Of a stretch of 64,000 nt of DNA, positions 17,855 to 28,226 are shown piece by piece. The notes below the pieces were generated by a model that was not told the DNA's origin, searched no databases, and saw only the letters and a program-made list of their open reading frames with translations. A program made the translations under genes and the position numbers. Numbering within the stretch: the first letter of the stretch is position 1; every line of letters starts with the position of its first letter. The stretch comes from Hymenobacter sp. H14-R3 (GTDB lineage: Bacteria > Bacteroidota > Bacteroidia > Cytophagales > Hymenobacteraceae): NCBI RefSeq assembly GCF_030063445.1, contig NZ_JASITD010000003.1:1-64000 (forward strand), written 5' to 3'.

Positions 17855-18217
17855 CTAATGCCGGCTGATTAGCACGGCCAGCAGCTTATCAAATGAGTGC
17901 TTTATAACTACCGGCCGTTCGGCTTTGTAGTCTGGGTCAGGGTCTAAGTCATCAATGGTAGCCAGCCACTCGGCTAGGATAATATCCCGACAAGTAGTAA
18001 CTAATTGGGGTGTAAGCGTTTTGCTGGAATAGTACTTTCCTAATAAGGTCAATACTTCCACCGCTACCATGCACTCTACCCACCCATCTTCGTCAGCTTC
18101 GGCCAGCGAAGGGTTTTCGACGATAGCTGACAGCTTTTCGACCAGTGGCTGGCAGATAGTGGCCAGGTAATCCAGGGCATGGTCGTTGCCGAAATTATCA
18201 CTTCCCCAGGTTCCCAT
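17855..18217 (-). CDS. DUF4259-type small protein
   Basis: 120 residues. It begins MGTWGSDNFGNDHALDYLAT, which matches the MGTWG..F.ND.A.D signature I associate with DUF4259 proteins, small cytosolic proteins of unknown function. Acidic helical body. It is inserted between sugar-nucleotide genes, has lower GC than they do, and has no obvious part in polysaccharide synthesis. Confidence 0.75.
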   Translation of the reverse strand: MGTWGSDNFGNDHALDYLATICQPLVEKLSAIVENPSLAEADEDGWVECMVAVEVLTLLGKYYSSKTLTPQLVTTCRDIILAEWLATIDDLDPDPDYKAERPVVIKHSFDKLLAVLISRH

Positions 18218-18247
18218 ACTAGTCTACGTTAAGCAGCTACTACTCAA

Positions 18248-19255
18248 TTAATTGCGCTCGGCAATAAAGTCCTGGTTAGCTTTGAACCAGCTCAGGGTTT
18301 GCTGCAAGCCTTCGCGAATGCGCACCTGCGGCGCGTAGCCGAGCCGGGTTTCGGCCTTAGTGATGTCGGCCAGCGAGTCGCGAATGTCGCCGGCGCGGTT
18401 GGGGCCAAACTTGGGTTCCAGGGTCGAGTGCGCTTCTTCGCGCAGGATGTCGTACATCTGCACCAGCGAGGTGCGGTCGCCCACGGCGATGTTATAGACC
18501 TGGCCCAGCGCCTCGAGGTTGGTAGTGAGCGCGGCCCGCACGTTGGCCTGCACGCAGTTGGCCACGAAGGTGAAGTCGCGGGTCTGGCCGCCATCGCCGT
18601 TCAGCGTGGGCGCGTTCTCTTCCAAGATGGCGTCGATAAATAGCGGAATCACCGCGGCATACGCTCCGCCGGGGTCCTGGCGCGGGCCGAAGATATTGAA
18701 GTAGCGCAGGCCGATAATCTCCATGCCGTAGGTGCGGGCAAATACGTCGGCGTACAGCTCGTTGGCGTACTTGGTGACGGCGTAGGGCGAGAGCGGCTTG
18801 CCGATGCGGTCCTCTACCTTGGGCAAGCCGGGGTGGTCGCCGTAGGTCGAGGACGAAGCGGCGTATACAAAGCGCTTTACGCCAGCCTCTTTGGCCGCAA
18901 ACAGCACCTTTACGAAGCCGCCCACGTTCACCTCATCCGTCGTAACGGGATCGTTGATGGAACGCGGCACCGAGCCCAGCGCCGCTTGGTGCAGCACCAC
19001 GTCCATGCCCTGCACGGCGCGCGCGCACGCCTCGCGGTCGCGGATGTCGCCCTCCTGCACTTCCAGCGCCGGGTTGCCCGCAAACAAACGCAGGTTTTTG
19101 CGGAAGCCGTTGGAGAAGTTGTCCAGCACGCGCACTTTTTTGGCGCCGTGCTTGAGCAGGTATTCTACCAGGTTGGAGCCGATGAAGCCGGCGCCGCCGG
19201 TTACCAGAAAGCTGAGCTCGCCGAGCGGCTGGTCGGTGAAAGGAGTTTCGTACAT
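18248..19255 (-). CDS. UDP-N-acetylglucosamine 4-epimerase-like (WbpP/TviC type)
   Basis: 335-residue extended SDR. The NAD-binding motif is GGAGFIGSNLVEYLL; the catalytic residues are in SSSTYGD (S/T) and YAVTKYANE (YxxxK). HQAALGSVPRSINDP is typical of the WbpP/TviC group that interconverts UDP-GlcNAc and UDP-GalNAc. Together with the WbpO/TviB-like dehydrogenase at 21564 this could supply UDP-GalNAcA for a surface polysaccharide (inference). Closely related UDP-glucuronate decarboxylases or epimerases cannot be fully excluded. Confidence 0.85.
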   Translation of the reverse strand: MYETPFTDQPLGELSFLVTGGAGFIGSNLVEYLLKHGAKKVRVLDNFSNGFRKNLRLFAGNPALEVQEGDIRDREACARAVQGMDVVLHQAALGSVPRSINDPVTTDEVNVGGFVKVLFAAKEAGVKRFVYAASSSTYGDHPGLPKVEDRIGKPLSPYAVTKYANELYADVFARTYGMEIIGLRYFNIFGPRQDPGGAYAAVIPLFIDAILEENAPTLNGDGGQTRDFTFVANCVQANVRAALTTNLEALGQVYNIAVGDRTSLVQMYDILREEAHSTLEPKFGPNRAGDIRDSLADITKAETRLGYAPQVRIREGLQQTLSWFKANQDFIAERN

Positions 19256-19310
19256 AAATCTTTATATTGTCATTGCGAGCACAATGACAGGCGGCATTGT
19301 TATTAACGTA

Positions 19311-20366
19311 TTACCGGCCAGCGTATTGCTTGGCGTTATAGTCCTGGTACGTGCCGCTGGTAACGTTATCCAGCCATTCCTGGTTGGCGAGGTACCAGTC
19401 AACCGTCTGGTTGAGGCCTTGCTCGAAAGTGACGCTCGGCTTCCAGCCCAGCTCGTTCATGATTTTGCTAGAGTCGATGGCGTAGCGCATGTCGTGGCCG
19501 GCGCGGTCGGTCACGAACGTGATGAGCTGACGCGAGGTGCCGGCGGGCTGACCGGTTTTCTCATCCACCACATCGCACAGCAACTCAATGAGTTTGAGGT
19601 TCTGCCACTCGTTTACGCCGCCGATGTTGTAGGTATCGCCTAGCTTGCCGTTGTGGAAAACCGCGTCGATGGCCGTGGCGTGGTCCTTCACGAAGAGCCA
19701 GTCGCGTACGTTTTCGCCTTTGCCGTACACGGGCACTTTCTGGCCGGTGCGCAGGCGGTGAATGGCCAACGGAATCAGCTTCTCGGGGAAGTGGTTGGGG
19801 CCGTAGTTGTTCGAGCAGTTGCTGAGCTTGATGGGCAGGCCATAGGTGTGGTGCCAGGCGCGCACAAAGTGGTCGGAACTGGCCTTGGACGCCGAGTAGG
19901 GCGAGCGCGGGTCGTACGCCGTTTCCTCGGTAAACATCTCGGGGCCGAAGTCCAGCGAGCCGTATACCTCGTCGGTAGAGACGTGGTAAAACGTGTGGCC
20001 CTCAAAGCCTTTGGGCTTCCACAGGTTCTTGGCCGCGTTCAGCAGGTTTACCGTGCCAATGACGTTGGTTTTCACAAACGCCATGGGGTCGGTGATGCTG
20101 CGGTCGACGTGACTTTCGGCGGCGAGGTGAATCACAGCGTCGGGCTCCTCGTTGGCAAACAGTTGGTCGATGAACGACTGGTCGGCAATGTCGCCCTTGA
20201 TAAACTGGTAGTTAGCCGCGTTTTCGATGTCGCGCAGGTTCTCCAGGTTGCCCGCGTAGGTGAGGGCATCGAGGTTGAGAATCTGGTACTCGGGGTACTT
20301 GTTGACGAACAAGCGCACAACGTGCGAGCCGATAAAGCCGGCGCCGCCGGTGATGAGAATTTTCAT
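19311..20366 (-). CDS. rfbB: dTDP-glucose 4,6-dehydratase
   Basis: 351 residues from the ATG at 20366; upstream codons to 20435 lie in AT-rich repeat DNA and are not coding-like. SDR enzyme converting dTDP-glucose to dTDP-4-keto-6-deoxyglucose. NAD motif GGAGFIGSHVVRLFV; HLAAESHVDRSI; HVSTDEVYGSL contains the dehydratase catalytic Thr-Asp-Glu; YSASKASSDH supplies YxxxK; SNNYGPNHFPEKLIPL binds the dTDP moiety. Works with RfbA. Confidence 0.95.
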   Translation of the reverse strand: MKILITGGAGFIGSHVVRLFVNKYPEYQILNLDALTYAGNLENLRDIENAANYQFIKGDIADQSFIDQLFANEEPDAVIHLAAESHVDRSITDPMAFVKTNVIGTVNLLNAAKNLWKPKGFEGHTFYHVSTDEVYGSLDFGPEMFTEETAYDPRSPYSASKASSDHFVRAWHHTYGLPIKLSNCSNNYGPNHFPEKLIPLAIHRLRTGQKVPVYGKGENVRDWLFVKDHATAIDAVFHNGKLGDTYNIGGVNEWQNLKLIELLCDVVDEKTGQPAGTSRQLITFVTDRAGHDMRYAIDSSKIMNELGWKPSVTFEQGLNQTVDWYLANQEWLDNVTSGTYQDYNAKQYAGR

Positions 20367-20370
20367 GCGA

Positions 20371-20462
20371 TAAATGAGTAAGGGAGTAAATGAGTAAGAG
20401 AGTAAACGAGTAAGGGAAGTTGAGTACAACTGCACTTACTCATTTACTCACCTACTCATTTA
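20371..20462. repeat. AT-rich palindromic repeat between galE and rfbB
   Basis: Left arm 20371-20398 and right arm 20435-20462 are imperfectly complementary, each composed of TAAATGAGTA/AGTAAATGAGTAAG units. The right arm contains the galE stop codon (20456-20458) and the left arm begins 5 bp from the rfbB start, so the palindrome fills the whole gap. Confidence 0.8.
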
Positions 20463-21475
20463 CCGAGCGTAAGCTGCCACTTCCAGGAGCTGGCGAGCGA
20501 GTCAAAGAGGGAGGTGCTGGTTTTAAAGCCCAGTACCTCAGCCGCTTTGGTAGCATCGGCGTAGATGGCGGGCACGTCGCCGGGGCGGCGGGGGCCAATG
20601 ACGTAGTTGAGCTTCTGGCCGCTGGCCTGCTCGAAGGTTTGCACTACTTCGAGCACCGAGTTGCCGTGGCCGGTGCCCACGTTGAAAGTTTCGACGGTAT
20701 CGGTGGCCTTGCGGTCGAGCAAGCGCTGCACGGCGGCGATGTGCGCCTGGGCCAGGTCCACGACGTGGATGTAGTCGCGCACGTTGGTACCGTCCACGGT
20801 GTCGTAGTCGTTGCCGAAAATGGTCAGCTTCTCGCGGATGCCGACTGCCGTTTGCGTGATAAAGGGCACTAGGTTGTTGGGCGTACCCAGAGGCAACTCA
20901 CCGATTTTGGCCGACTCGTGCGCCCCGATGGGGTTGAAATAACGCAACAAGATGGTATACAGCTTGTTGCCAGGGGCAGCCGCCAGGTCGTGCACGATGT
21001 CTTCGCACATTTGCTTGGTGCGGCCGTAGGGCGACGACGCAGGCTTGGTGGGCGTGGCCTCCGTCACGGGCAGCGCATCGGGCACGCCATACACCGTGCA
21101 GGACGATGAAAACACGAGGCTTTCGATGCCAAACTCGGGCAGCACTTCCAGCAGCGTCAGCAGCGAGCCCACGTTGTTCTGGAAGTACTTGAGCGGCTCG
21201 GCCACCGACTCACCCACCGCCTTAAAAGCAGCGAAGTGAATGACTCCCTGCACGTTATCCTCCTGTTTGAGTACCCCGCGCAACGCCTCGGCGTCGCCGC
21301 AGTCGATGCGGTGGCACGGTACGTCGCGGCCCAGAATGGCGCGCAAGCCCCCCAGCACCGACTCCTTCGAGTTGCTGAAATTGTCAATAATAATCGGCTC
21401 GTAGCCCGCCTGGGCCAACTCAACCACGGTGTGGGAGCCGATGTAGCCGGCCCCGCCAGTAACCAGAATCTTCAT
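20456..21475 (-). CDS. galE: UDP-glucose 4-epimerase
   Basis: 339 residues, the usual GalE length. NAD motif GGAGYIGSHTVVELA; catalytic SSSCTVYG and YGRTKQMCED (Tyr-x3-Lys); RYFNPIGAHESAKIGE and NNLVPFITQTA bind the UDP-sugar; YDTVDGTNVRDYIHV is the strongly conserved C-domain motif. Interconverts UDP-glucose and UDP-galactose for surface glycans and galactose metabolism. The C-terminal stop lies in an AT-rich palindrome. Confidence 0.95.
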   Translation of the reverse strand: MKILVTGGAGYIGSHTVVELAQAGYEPIIIDNFSNSKESVLGGLRAILGRDVPCHRIDCGDAEALRGVLKQEDNVQGVIHFAAFKAVGESVAEPLKYFQNNVGSLLTLLEVLPEFGIESLVFSSSCTVYGVPDALPVTEATPTKPASSPYGRTKQMCEDIVHDLAAAPGNKLYTILLRYFNPIGAHESAKIGELPLGTPNNLVPFITQTAVGIREKLTIFGNDYDTVDGTNVRDYIHVVDLAQAHIAAVQRLLDRKATDTVETFNVGTGHGNSVLEVVQTFEQASGQKLNYVIGPRRPGDVPAIYADATKAAEVLGFKTSTSLFDSLASSWKWQLTLGK

Positions 21476-21485
21476 GCTGTAAATA

Positions 21486-21562
21486 AGTAAATGAGTAGCT
21501 GCGTAAATGAGTTAAATAAGCGCCTGAGCCAATTTACTCAGTTACGCATCTACTCATTTACT
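21486..21562. repeat. AT-rich palindromic repeat upstream of galE
   Basis: AGTAAATGAGTAG (21486-21498) pairs with 21550-21562, and the following TGCGTAAATGAGT/ACTCAGTTACGCA continue the pairing imperfectly. It occupies essentially the complete gap between the dehydrogenase stop and the galE start and resembles the elements at 16857 and 20371. Confidence 0.75.
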
Positions 21563-21563
21563 G

Positions 21564-22862
<1,299 letters not shown>

Positions 22863-22869
22863 TTTTTTT

Positions 22870-22962
22870 TAGAATTATAAATTATGAATTAAAAATTAAA
22901 AATTAATTAATTGTGCTTAGTTGCTACCAATTTTTAATTCTTAATTCTCAATTTTTAATTAG
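22870..22962. repeat. AT-rich imperfect palindrome
   Basis: Runs of GAATTAAAAATTAAAAATT on the left pair imperfectly with AATTTTTAATTCTTAATT on the right. The element fills the gap between the acetyltransferase stop (22955) and the dehydrogenase start (22862). Nearly pure A/T in a GC-rich genome. Confidence 0.65.
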
Positions 22963-23554
22963 CTTCGGTTATGGCTTTTTTGTCAGGACTTAACTGATAG
23001 GCTTCCCCGCTTTCGGGGCAAGTGGCGCGGCCCTGCTCATCAAACGTGAGCCGGTGGCCGGCGGCGCTCATCCAGCCCTGCGGGCGGGCGGGCGTGCCAT
23101 ACACGAGGGCATAGGCCGGCACGTTGCGCGTGACTACACTGCCCGCGCCCACAAAAGCGTAGCGCCCCAGCCGAATGCCGCACACCAGTGTAGCATTGGC
23201 CCCGACGCTGACACCGCGCTCTAAATGAGTAGTTTGGTAGTGGCCCTCACCCCGGCGCGGCACGGCACTGCGCGGGTTCTTCACGTTGGTAAACACCACC
23301 GAGGGGCCCAGAAAAACGTCGTCTTCGCACACCACGCCGCCGTAGAGGCTCACGTTGTTTTGCACCTTCACATTGCGGCCCAGCGTCACGCCATCGGCCA
23401 CAAACACGTTTTGGCCCAGCGAGCAGCCTTCGCCCAGCACCGCGCCGCCCGCCAGGTGGCAAAAGTGCCAGATGCGGCTGCCGGCCCCTACGCGGCAGCC
23501 CGCGTCGAGCACAGCGGTGGGATGGGCGTAAAAGTTAGCTGCGGGTTCGGCCAC
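22955..23554 (-). CDS. Left-handed beta-helix acetyltransferase (WbpD-like)
   Basis: 199 residues, GTG start. The hexapeptide repeats run from about residue 10 to 150 (for example AGSRIWHFCHL, GEGCSLGQNVFV, GRNVKVQNNVSLYGG). The first of these matches the WbpD-type UDP-2-acetamido-3-amino-2,3-dideoxyglucuronate N-acetyltransferases, which use acetyl-CoA. The aminotransferase (WbpE) and oxidase (WbpB) partners are not in the window, so the precise substrate is open. Trimeric cytosolic enzyme by family. Confidence 0.83.
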   Translation of the reverse strand: MAEPAANFYAHPTAVLDAGCRVGAGSRIWHFCHLAGGAVLGEGCSLGQNVFVADGVTLGRNVKVQNNVSLYGGVVCEDDVFLGPSVVFTNVKNPRSAVPRRGEGHYQTTHLERGVSVGANATLVCGIRLGRYAFVGAGSVVTRNVPAYALVYGTPARPQGWMSAAGHRLTFDEQGRATCPESGEAYQLSPDKKAITEAN

Positions 23555-23630
23555 GGGGCGGAGTAGGGTTTTGCGCTCGCAAAGGTAACAGGCTAAGCGA
23601 GGTTAGGCCGCCTAGCCAGTATCGGGCCAC

Positions 23631-25031
23631 TCAGGGCGCGGACGGGCCAATAAGCAACAGGCGGGCACCTTCGGCCGTGGTTTCGCCTGCCCAAATAGCC
23701 CGAATGGTTTCGGCCTGGCCGGCCTCGGTGGCCCAGTAGTGGTACCTAGCGTATGATTGGAGGGACACGCCGCGCCCGCCAGCGGGCTGAAAGTAGGTGG
23801 CGGGGTCGAGCTGCCGCACTCGGGCCTGGGCATAAATGAGCCAGCGGTTGCGGTAGGCCGATGGCTGGTTGGCAAACCACGATATCTCGTCGAGGCCCCA
23901 TACCAGGGGCCATTGCCCCGGCTTACCGGGCGTGCCACTGATACCGTTATCAAATTCGGCCTGGGCGGGCAGGTGGCGGCACAACCAGCCGCCCGGTGCC
24001 CGCCCTCCCTGGCTGCGGACATAAATACCGCCCCCCGGGTTACCCCAGGGGTCTATATCCAGGTAAGCGGCGTGGGTGCCGGCCCGCACAGTATCGGCCT
24101 CAACGGGCCGTAGCGGGAATGAGTGAAAGTCGAAGAGCAGCTGCCGTACCGAATCGGGTAGAGGCGCGGCGGGTATTGGGTCGTAGTGCTCGCCATGGGT
24201 GTGGGCATCACAGAGTACAAAGCCCCGGTTGCGGGTGCGGGCATAGCGGCGAATACGCTGCAACAGCCCCCAGAAAGCGCGGTGGCCGGGGTCGTGGGCC
24301 GCGTCGTCGATGAGGCGAATTTGCCCAAAGTGCAGCGCTTCGCAACCCGCATCCAGTTGCAATACAGCACAGTAGTAGAACCAGAGCTGGGCTTCGGACC
24401 GACTCATATCAGGCACGCCCGGGGCCTGGCCCGGTGGGCTATCGCCCCAGCGGTAGCTGCTGTTGCTGAGGTCGTGGTACTCCGGGTACACGATGTTGGC
24501 AAAACTGAAGCGGCGTTGACGCAGCGCCAGGGTGTCTTCGCCGAAGGCCGCGCGCAGGCGGTTGGGCACGGTGAGATTACCCACATGGGGCTCCACAAGC
24601 TCAAAAATGCAGCCCTGCACCACGATATCGGGCTGCCGGGCGTGCATAAGCTGCACATTGCGCTGCAAGGTGTCGATGAAGGCGTGCAGGGCCTGGTCGG
24701 AGTTGGGCGTGCTCCACCAGCCGCCGGTGCGGCCGGCCATCCGCATACCGGCGTCGGCGGCCCAGTTGATGAGCGTGCGCCGCTGGGCCACGCTGGCATT
24801 CCAGTAGTTGAGGGCCTGCACCGAAAGCGAGCGCGCCAGGTAGTGCCGCACCAGCGCCTCCGACACGGGGGGCAGCGTATCGGCGGGCAACGCCAAGGTA
24901 CCGCGGGGCTGCGCTGCTACCGGAGCTAACACGCTGAAAGACAATAAACAGAATGCTACGCACAAACGCAACACGCGCATCCACCGCACCGGCCGCCCCA
25001 CGGGGTGGGCCTTCACTAGTTGGCAACTCAT
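23631..25031 (-). CDS. Secreted protein of unknown function in the polysaccharide region
   Basis: 466 residues. An internal hydrophobic signal (VLRLCVAFCLLSFSVLAPVAAQ) ends in AQ; the true start may be the in-frame ATG at 24980 that places it at the N-terminus. The mature protein is rich in aromatic residues, with segments such as IVVQGCIFELVEPH, ILFDFHS-like FDFHSFPL, and DAHTHGEHYDPIP, but I recognise no catalytic motif. Alternating beta/alpha segments could form a TIM-barrel-like fold (weak inference). It follows the acetyltransferase closely (76 bp), so it may act on or respond to the exported glycan. Confidence 0.6.
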   Translation of the reverse strand: MSCQLVKAHPVGRPVRWMRVLRLCVAFCLLSFSVLAPVAAQPRGTLALPADTLPPVSEALVRHYLARSLSVQALNYWNASVAQRRTLINWAADAGMRMAGRTGGWWSTPNSDQALHAFIDTLQRNVQLMHARQPDIVVQGCIFELVEPHVGNLTVPNRLRAAFGEDTLALRQRRFSFANIVYPEYHDLSNSSYRWGDSPPGQAPGVPDMSRSEAQLWFYYCAVLQLDAGCEALHFGQIRLIDDAAHDPGHRAFWGLLQRIRRYARTRNRGFVLCDAHTHGEHYDPIPAAPLPDSVRQLLFDFHSFPLRPVEADTVRAGTHAAYLDIDPWGNPGGGIYVRSQGGRAPGGWLCRHLPAQAEFDNGISGTPGKPGQWPLVWGLDEISWFANQPSAYRNRWLIYAQARVRQLDPATYFQPAGGRGVSLQSYARYHYWATEAGQAETIRAIWAGETTAEGARLLLIGPSAP

Positions 25032-25080
25032 ATGCTGGTTGGTTTAAGCCCTCAACGTTAAAACGGCGCGGGGCCGTATC

Positions 25081-26037
25081 CTACGCCAAAGGGGTGTTGG
25101 CCGGGGCCGGCAGGTTGCCCTCCGACACGATGTAGAGGGGCCGCTGGCGCACGTTGGCCCCGAGGCGCGCCAAGTACTCACCGATAACACCAATGGCGAT
25201 AAGCTGCACGCCACCCAAAAACAAGATACTGACCATCAGGGAGGCCCAGCCTGGTTGGTAGTGCCGCGTCACAAAGCGTTCGTAAAGCGTGTAGAGAATG
25301 ACGATAAAGGCTAGGGCCGACACAAAAAAGCCGCTTACGGTAGCCGCCTTAAGCGGCACATCGGAGAAGGCCGTAATGCCGTCTAGGGCAAAGCGCAGCA
25401 TCTTAGAATAGGTGTAGCCCGTGACACCGCCGGCCCGTTCGGCGCGGTCATACTCAAGGAAAGTCTGACGGTAGCCAATCCAGGAAATCTGGCCGCGCAA
25501 GAACTTGTTTTGCTCCGGCATCTGGCGCAGAGCCAGCACCACCTTGCGCGAGATGATGCGAAAATCGCCGGTATCGACCGGAATCTCAACGTGCGTCATG
25601 GCCCGCAGGATGCGATAGAACAGCTTGGCAGTCATTTTTTTAGCCACGCTTTCGCCCTGGCGCGAGCGCCGCTTGGCATATACTACTTCGTAGCCCTCAC
25701 GCAGCTTGGCGTAGAGGCCTGGAATCAGCTCGGGCGGGTCCTGCAAGTCGGCATCAATGATGACCACGGCCTCGCCCTCGGCCCGGTCGAGGCCCGCCGT
25801 CACGGCAATCTGATGGCCAAAATTGCGGCTGAAGCTCAGGTAGCGCACGTGAGCGGCATCGAGCTCGGCCAGCTGTATAAGTTGCGGCAGGGAAGCATCA
25901 CGCGAACCATCATTCACAAAAATCAACTCGTAGCCCCCGGGCAGCGCCATGGGAGCCAGAAGGGCCGTGAGGCGGCGGTGCAGCTCACCAATATTGGCTT
26001 CCTCGTTATAGATGGGAATAACTACCGATAAGTCCAT
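25081..26037 (-). CDS. GT2 glycosyltransferase, DPM1/GtrB-like with two membrane helices
   Basis: 318 residues. The N-terminal GT-A domain has SVVIPIYNEEANIGEL, FVNDGSRD, and the metal-binding IIDADLQDPPELI, followed by VYAKRRSRQGES. Two C-terminal hydrophobic helices (about 230-255 and 265-290) match the GtrB/ArnC/DPM1 group, which transfers a sugar to a polyprenyl phosphate on the cytosolic face for later use outside. The neighbouring membrane proteins at 26091 and 26943 are plausible users of that lipid-linked sugar. Confidence 0.88.
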   Translation of the reverse strand: MDLSVVIPIYNEEANIGELHRRLTALLAPMALPGGYELIFVNDGSRDASLPQLIQLAELDAAHVRYLSFSRNFGHQIAVTAGLDRAEGEAVVIIDADLQDPPELIPGLYAKLREGYEVVYAKRRSRQGESVAKKMTAKLFYRILRAMTHVEIPVDTGDFRIISRKVVLALRQMPEQNKFLRGQISWIGYRQTFLEYDRAERAGGVTGYTYSKMLRFALDGITAFSDVPLKAATVSGFFVSALAFIVILYTLYERFVTRHYQPGWASLMVSILFLGGVQLIAIGVIGEYLARLGANVRQRPLYIVSEGNLPAPANTPLA

Positions 26038-26090
26038 GCGAGATAAGTAATCGAAAGGGCGAGAGGGAAAAGGTTTTGGGCAGAGCAGGC

Positions 26091-26846
26091 TTAGCGGCTG
26101 CCCCCTACGGGCCTCACCATGCCAACTTCCCAGTCACCGTTGGTGAAAAGTACTTGCCAAGGCAACTTCCCGTACTCGTTTTTGCGCAATAGGTAGCCGT
26201 AGGTGCAGCCCCCGGCATTTCATTGGCCGAAGCGATATACTCGGTAAGAGCCCTCTTGTAGCTGCTCCCTGACCTCGCGCTGAAACCAAACGGGTGGGTA
26301 GCGCAGGTAAAACAGGGTGGAGACGCAGGGCAAGGGCAGCAGGCCGATGATGCGCAACTGGTTGATGCCCCGCATGCCTTCACCCATCGCAAAGGCCTCC
26401 CCCAGGCCGTTGTTGAACTGCAACTTGATGGGCCCCGTCCGGTATTCGATGAAATAATGGACAACGGCTAGGTCGCCTTCCAGCAGCAGCCAGCCTACCA
26501 CCACCAGGCGCAAGGACGGCCGGAGTACGCTGGGTAAAAAGCTGTTGGCAATAAGGGTAGTAACCCACACCGCCAGCACCACACAAGGCAGATAAAAATA
26601 ATTGAGCCGCTTGACATTCAGCTCTATTGAGCAAAAAAGCCCTGATAGCGCCCCGCCCCACACCCCAAAAATGGCCAGTATAATAGCAGCTGGCGAACAA
26701 AATACCCGGCCCCGCCGCCCGATGAATTTCTGGCCGCCTACTACTGCACCCAGTAGCAGCACCAGCGCCAGAAGCGCTACTTCAAGGGCGGCTTGCTTGC
26801 TCGCACGGGACGAAGCCACTGGCCCGGCGCTCGGATTGCCCATCAT
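26091..26846 (-). pseudogene. Multi-pass membrane protein interrupted by an in-frame TGA
   Basis: From the ATG at 26846 the frame encodes four hydrophobic segments (for example LEVALLALVLLLGAVVGG) and a short soluble region ending YRVYRFGQ, then TGA at 26220-26222. The same frame resumes at once with NAGGCTYGYLLRKNEYGKLP and continues for 42 codons to TAA at 26091-26093. The downstream part is protein-like and in frame, so the intact gene probably encoded about 250 residues; TGG to TGA would explain it. The layout resembles the C-terminal half of GT39-like membrane glycosyltransferases but contains no catalytic loop, so it may also be N-terminally truncated. Lies between two polyprenyl-sugar genes. 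Confidence 0.6.
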
Positions 26847-26942
26847 AGTTGCTTGCCAGATAATTACCTGGCCCAGCAGCTTTCGGTGCCTCGCCCCCAA
26901 CACTTAAGGGCAGCGCAGTAGCCCTGAAAACGCAGGCCGAGC

Positions 26943-28226
26943 TTACGCAAGGGGCAGTGGGGAGGCCAGAATCGGAGAAGTTGGCTTGCTACTAGGCTGG
27001 CCAATACGCCAGGGTGCCAGCTGATAAATTTTTAGTACGGCTAAAAGTATGGCAAGGCCAAAAGTTCCCGCTACAAACCGGGGGTCAAATAAGAGCGTTC
27101 CGCCATACTTCAGGAGTTCCAGGTGACGCAGCACGGCCTCCAAGTTGAGAAAGTAGGCTATTGAGCCTACTACGTAGGGCCAGTAGTTGTTGCTCACAAA
27201 AGCATAGGCAGCCAAAAATATGATGGCACCGTGCCAATAGCGCTCGTGCATCTGCGTATTAAAAAACCCAAACAGCAGTGGGATGGCCCCGCAGGTGAGC
27301 AGCACTAAGGCACTAGTAGGGCGGGCCGCAGCATGGCGTAGCGACTGCCACGTTGCCACTATCAGGGGCAATAGTACCAGGCCCGAAGACACGAAAAACA
27401 AGAGTAGTCCCCATTTATGATATGTTAATCCGGCGAAGGCATGCGTATCATAAATAGTATACATCACGTCTTCCGGAACAAGGAGGTACCATAAGTTATA
27501 GCAGTTCATAGACAACCTGGGGAATATATCAATAACCCCCAAATTGTTTTCAATAATGCGCGGCAAGTAGCTTTCCCACGACCACCAGATGAACGGGGCC
27601 AGCAGCAATACCGTCAGGGTGGTTCCCGCCAGCACAGCCTGCACCGCCTGCCGGGGCCGATGCCACCACGGCGGCAGCCACAGCAGCAGCAGTGGCGGCA
27701 AAAATATAATAGCCTGCGTTTTGGTTGCCAACGCCAATACATATAGCATAACACTACCTGCTGTGCGCTGCTTCACTGCCAAAACAATTGCGCCAAAGGC
27801 GAAGAAGGAATAGATACCATCAATCTGCCCCCACACAATGCTGTTGTACACATAGGCAATGTTTAGCAGCAGCATTAGGGCTAGCCCAAAGCGCCGGTTG
27901 CGCTCCTGCACCAACGAGGCCGCCCAAAAGGCCCCCACAAAATCAAATAATAGCGGGAAGGCCTTGAGCCAGTGAAAGTAATACTGTATTTTCTCCACAC
28001 TACCCATCATGTGGGCATACACCCACAAAATGTACTGGTAGAACGGGTTGTAAGTATCGTCTTGTAGTTGGTAAACATTTCCCAGGCCGTGCTCAAAAAT
28101 GTGGGTGGCCCAGCGCACCCAAAAGCCCATGTCATAGGTGTTGCCTGACCGAGGCACCAGCAGCAGCATAAACAGAAAAAGCAGCAGCGTACAAATTACT
28201 TGCTGGCGGCGTGAAATAATACTCAT
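26943..28226 (-). CDS. Multi-pass membrane glycosyltransferase (GT-C fold, ALG6/GT87-like)
   Basis: 427 residues from the ATG at 28226 (MSIISRRQQ), which puts the first membrane helix at the start; 42 extra upstream codons are not family-like. About ten helices. The first extracytoplasmic loop has NTYDMGFWVRWATH with an acidic residue in the usual catalytic position of GT-C enzymes, and NSIVWGQIDGIYSF is a motif common to polyprenyl-sugar-dependent transferases of this type. Predicted to transfer a sugar from a polyprenyl phosphate donor outside the inner membrane. Downstream of it, on the same strand, are the interrupted membrane protein and the GtrB-like enzyme. Confidence 0.75.
   Translation of the reverse strand: MSIISRRQQVICTLLLFLFMLLLVPRSGNTYDMGFWVRWATHIFEHGLGNVYQLQDDTYNPFYQYILWVYAHMMGSVEKIQYYFHWLKAFPLLFDFVGAFWAASLVQERNRRFGLALMLLLNIAYVYNSIVWGQIDGIYSFFAFGAIVLAVKQRTAGSVMLYVLALATKTQAIIFLPPLLLLWLPPWWHRPRQAVQAVLAGTTLTVLLLAPFIWWSWESYLPRIIENNLGVIDIFPRLSMNCYNLWYLLVPEDVMYTIYDTHAFAGLTYHKWGLLLFFVSSGLVLLPLIVATWQSLRHAAARPTSALVLLTCGAIPLLFGFFNTQMHERYWHGAIIFLAAYAFVSNNYWPYVVGSIAYFLNLEAVLRHLELLKYGGTLLFDPRFVAGTFGLAILLAVLKIYQLAPWRIGQPSSKPTSPILASPLPLA

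Noticed and set aside
20371..20462. CRISPR-like spacing of TGAGTAAATGAG units
   Set aside because: The units form one palindrome, not regularly spaced direct repeats with unique spacers, and there are no cas genes.
26220..26222. Selenocysteine at the in-frame TGA
   Set aside because: No sign of a selenoprotein family or redox context and no hairpin of the right type was evident after the codon; a simple nonsense change is more likely.
26114..26464. Second frame covering the end of the interrupted membrane protein
   Set aside because: Ser/Cys/Pro-rich composition typical of an off-frame reading; the in-frame continuation after TGA is much more protein-like.
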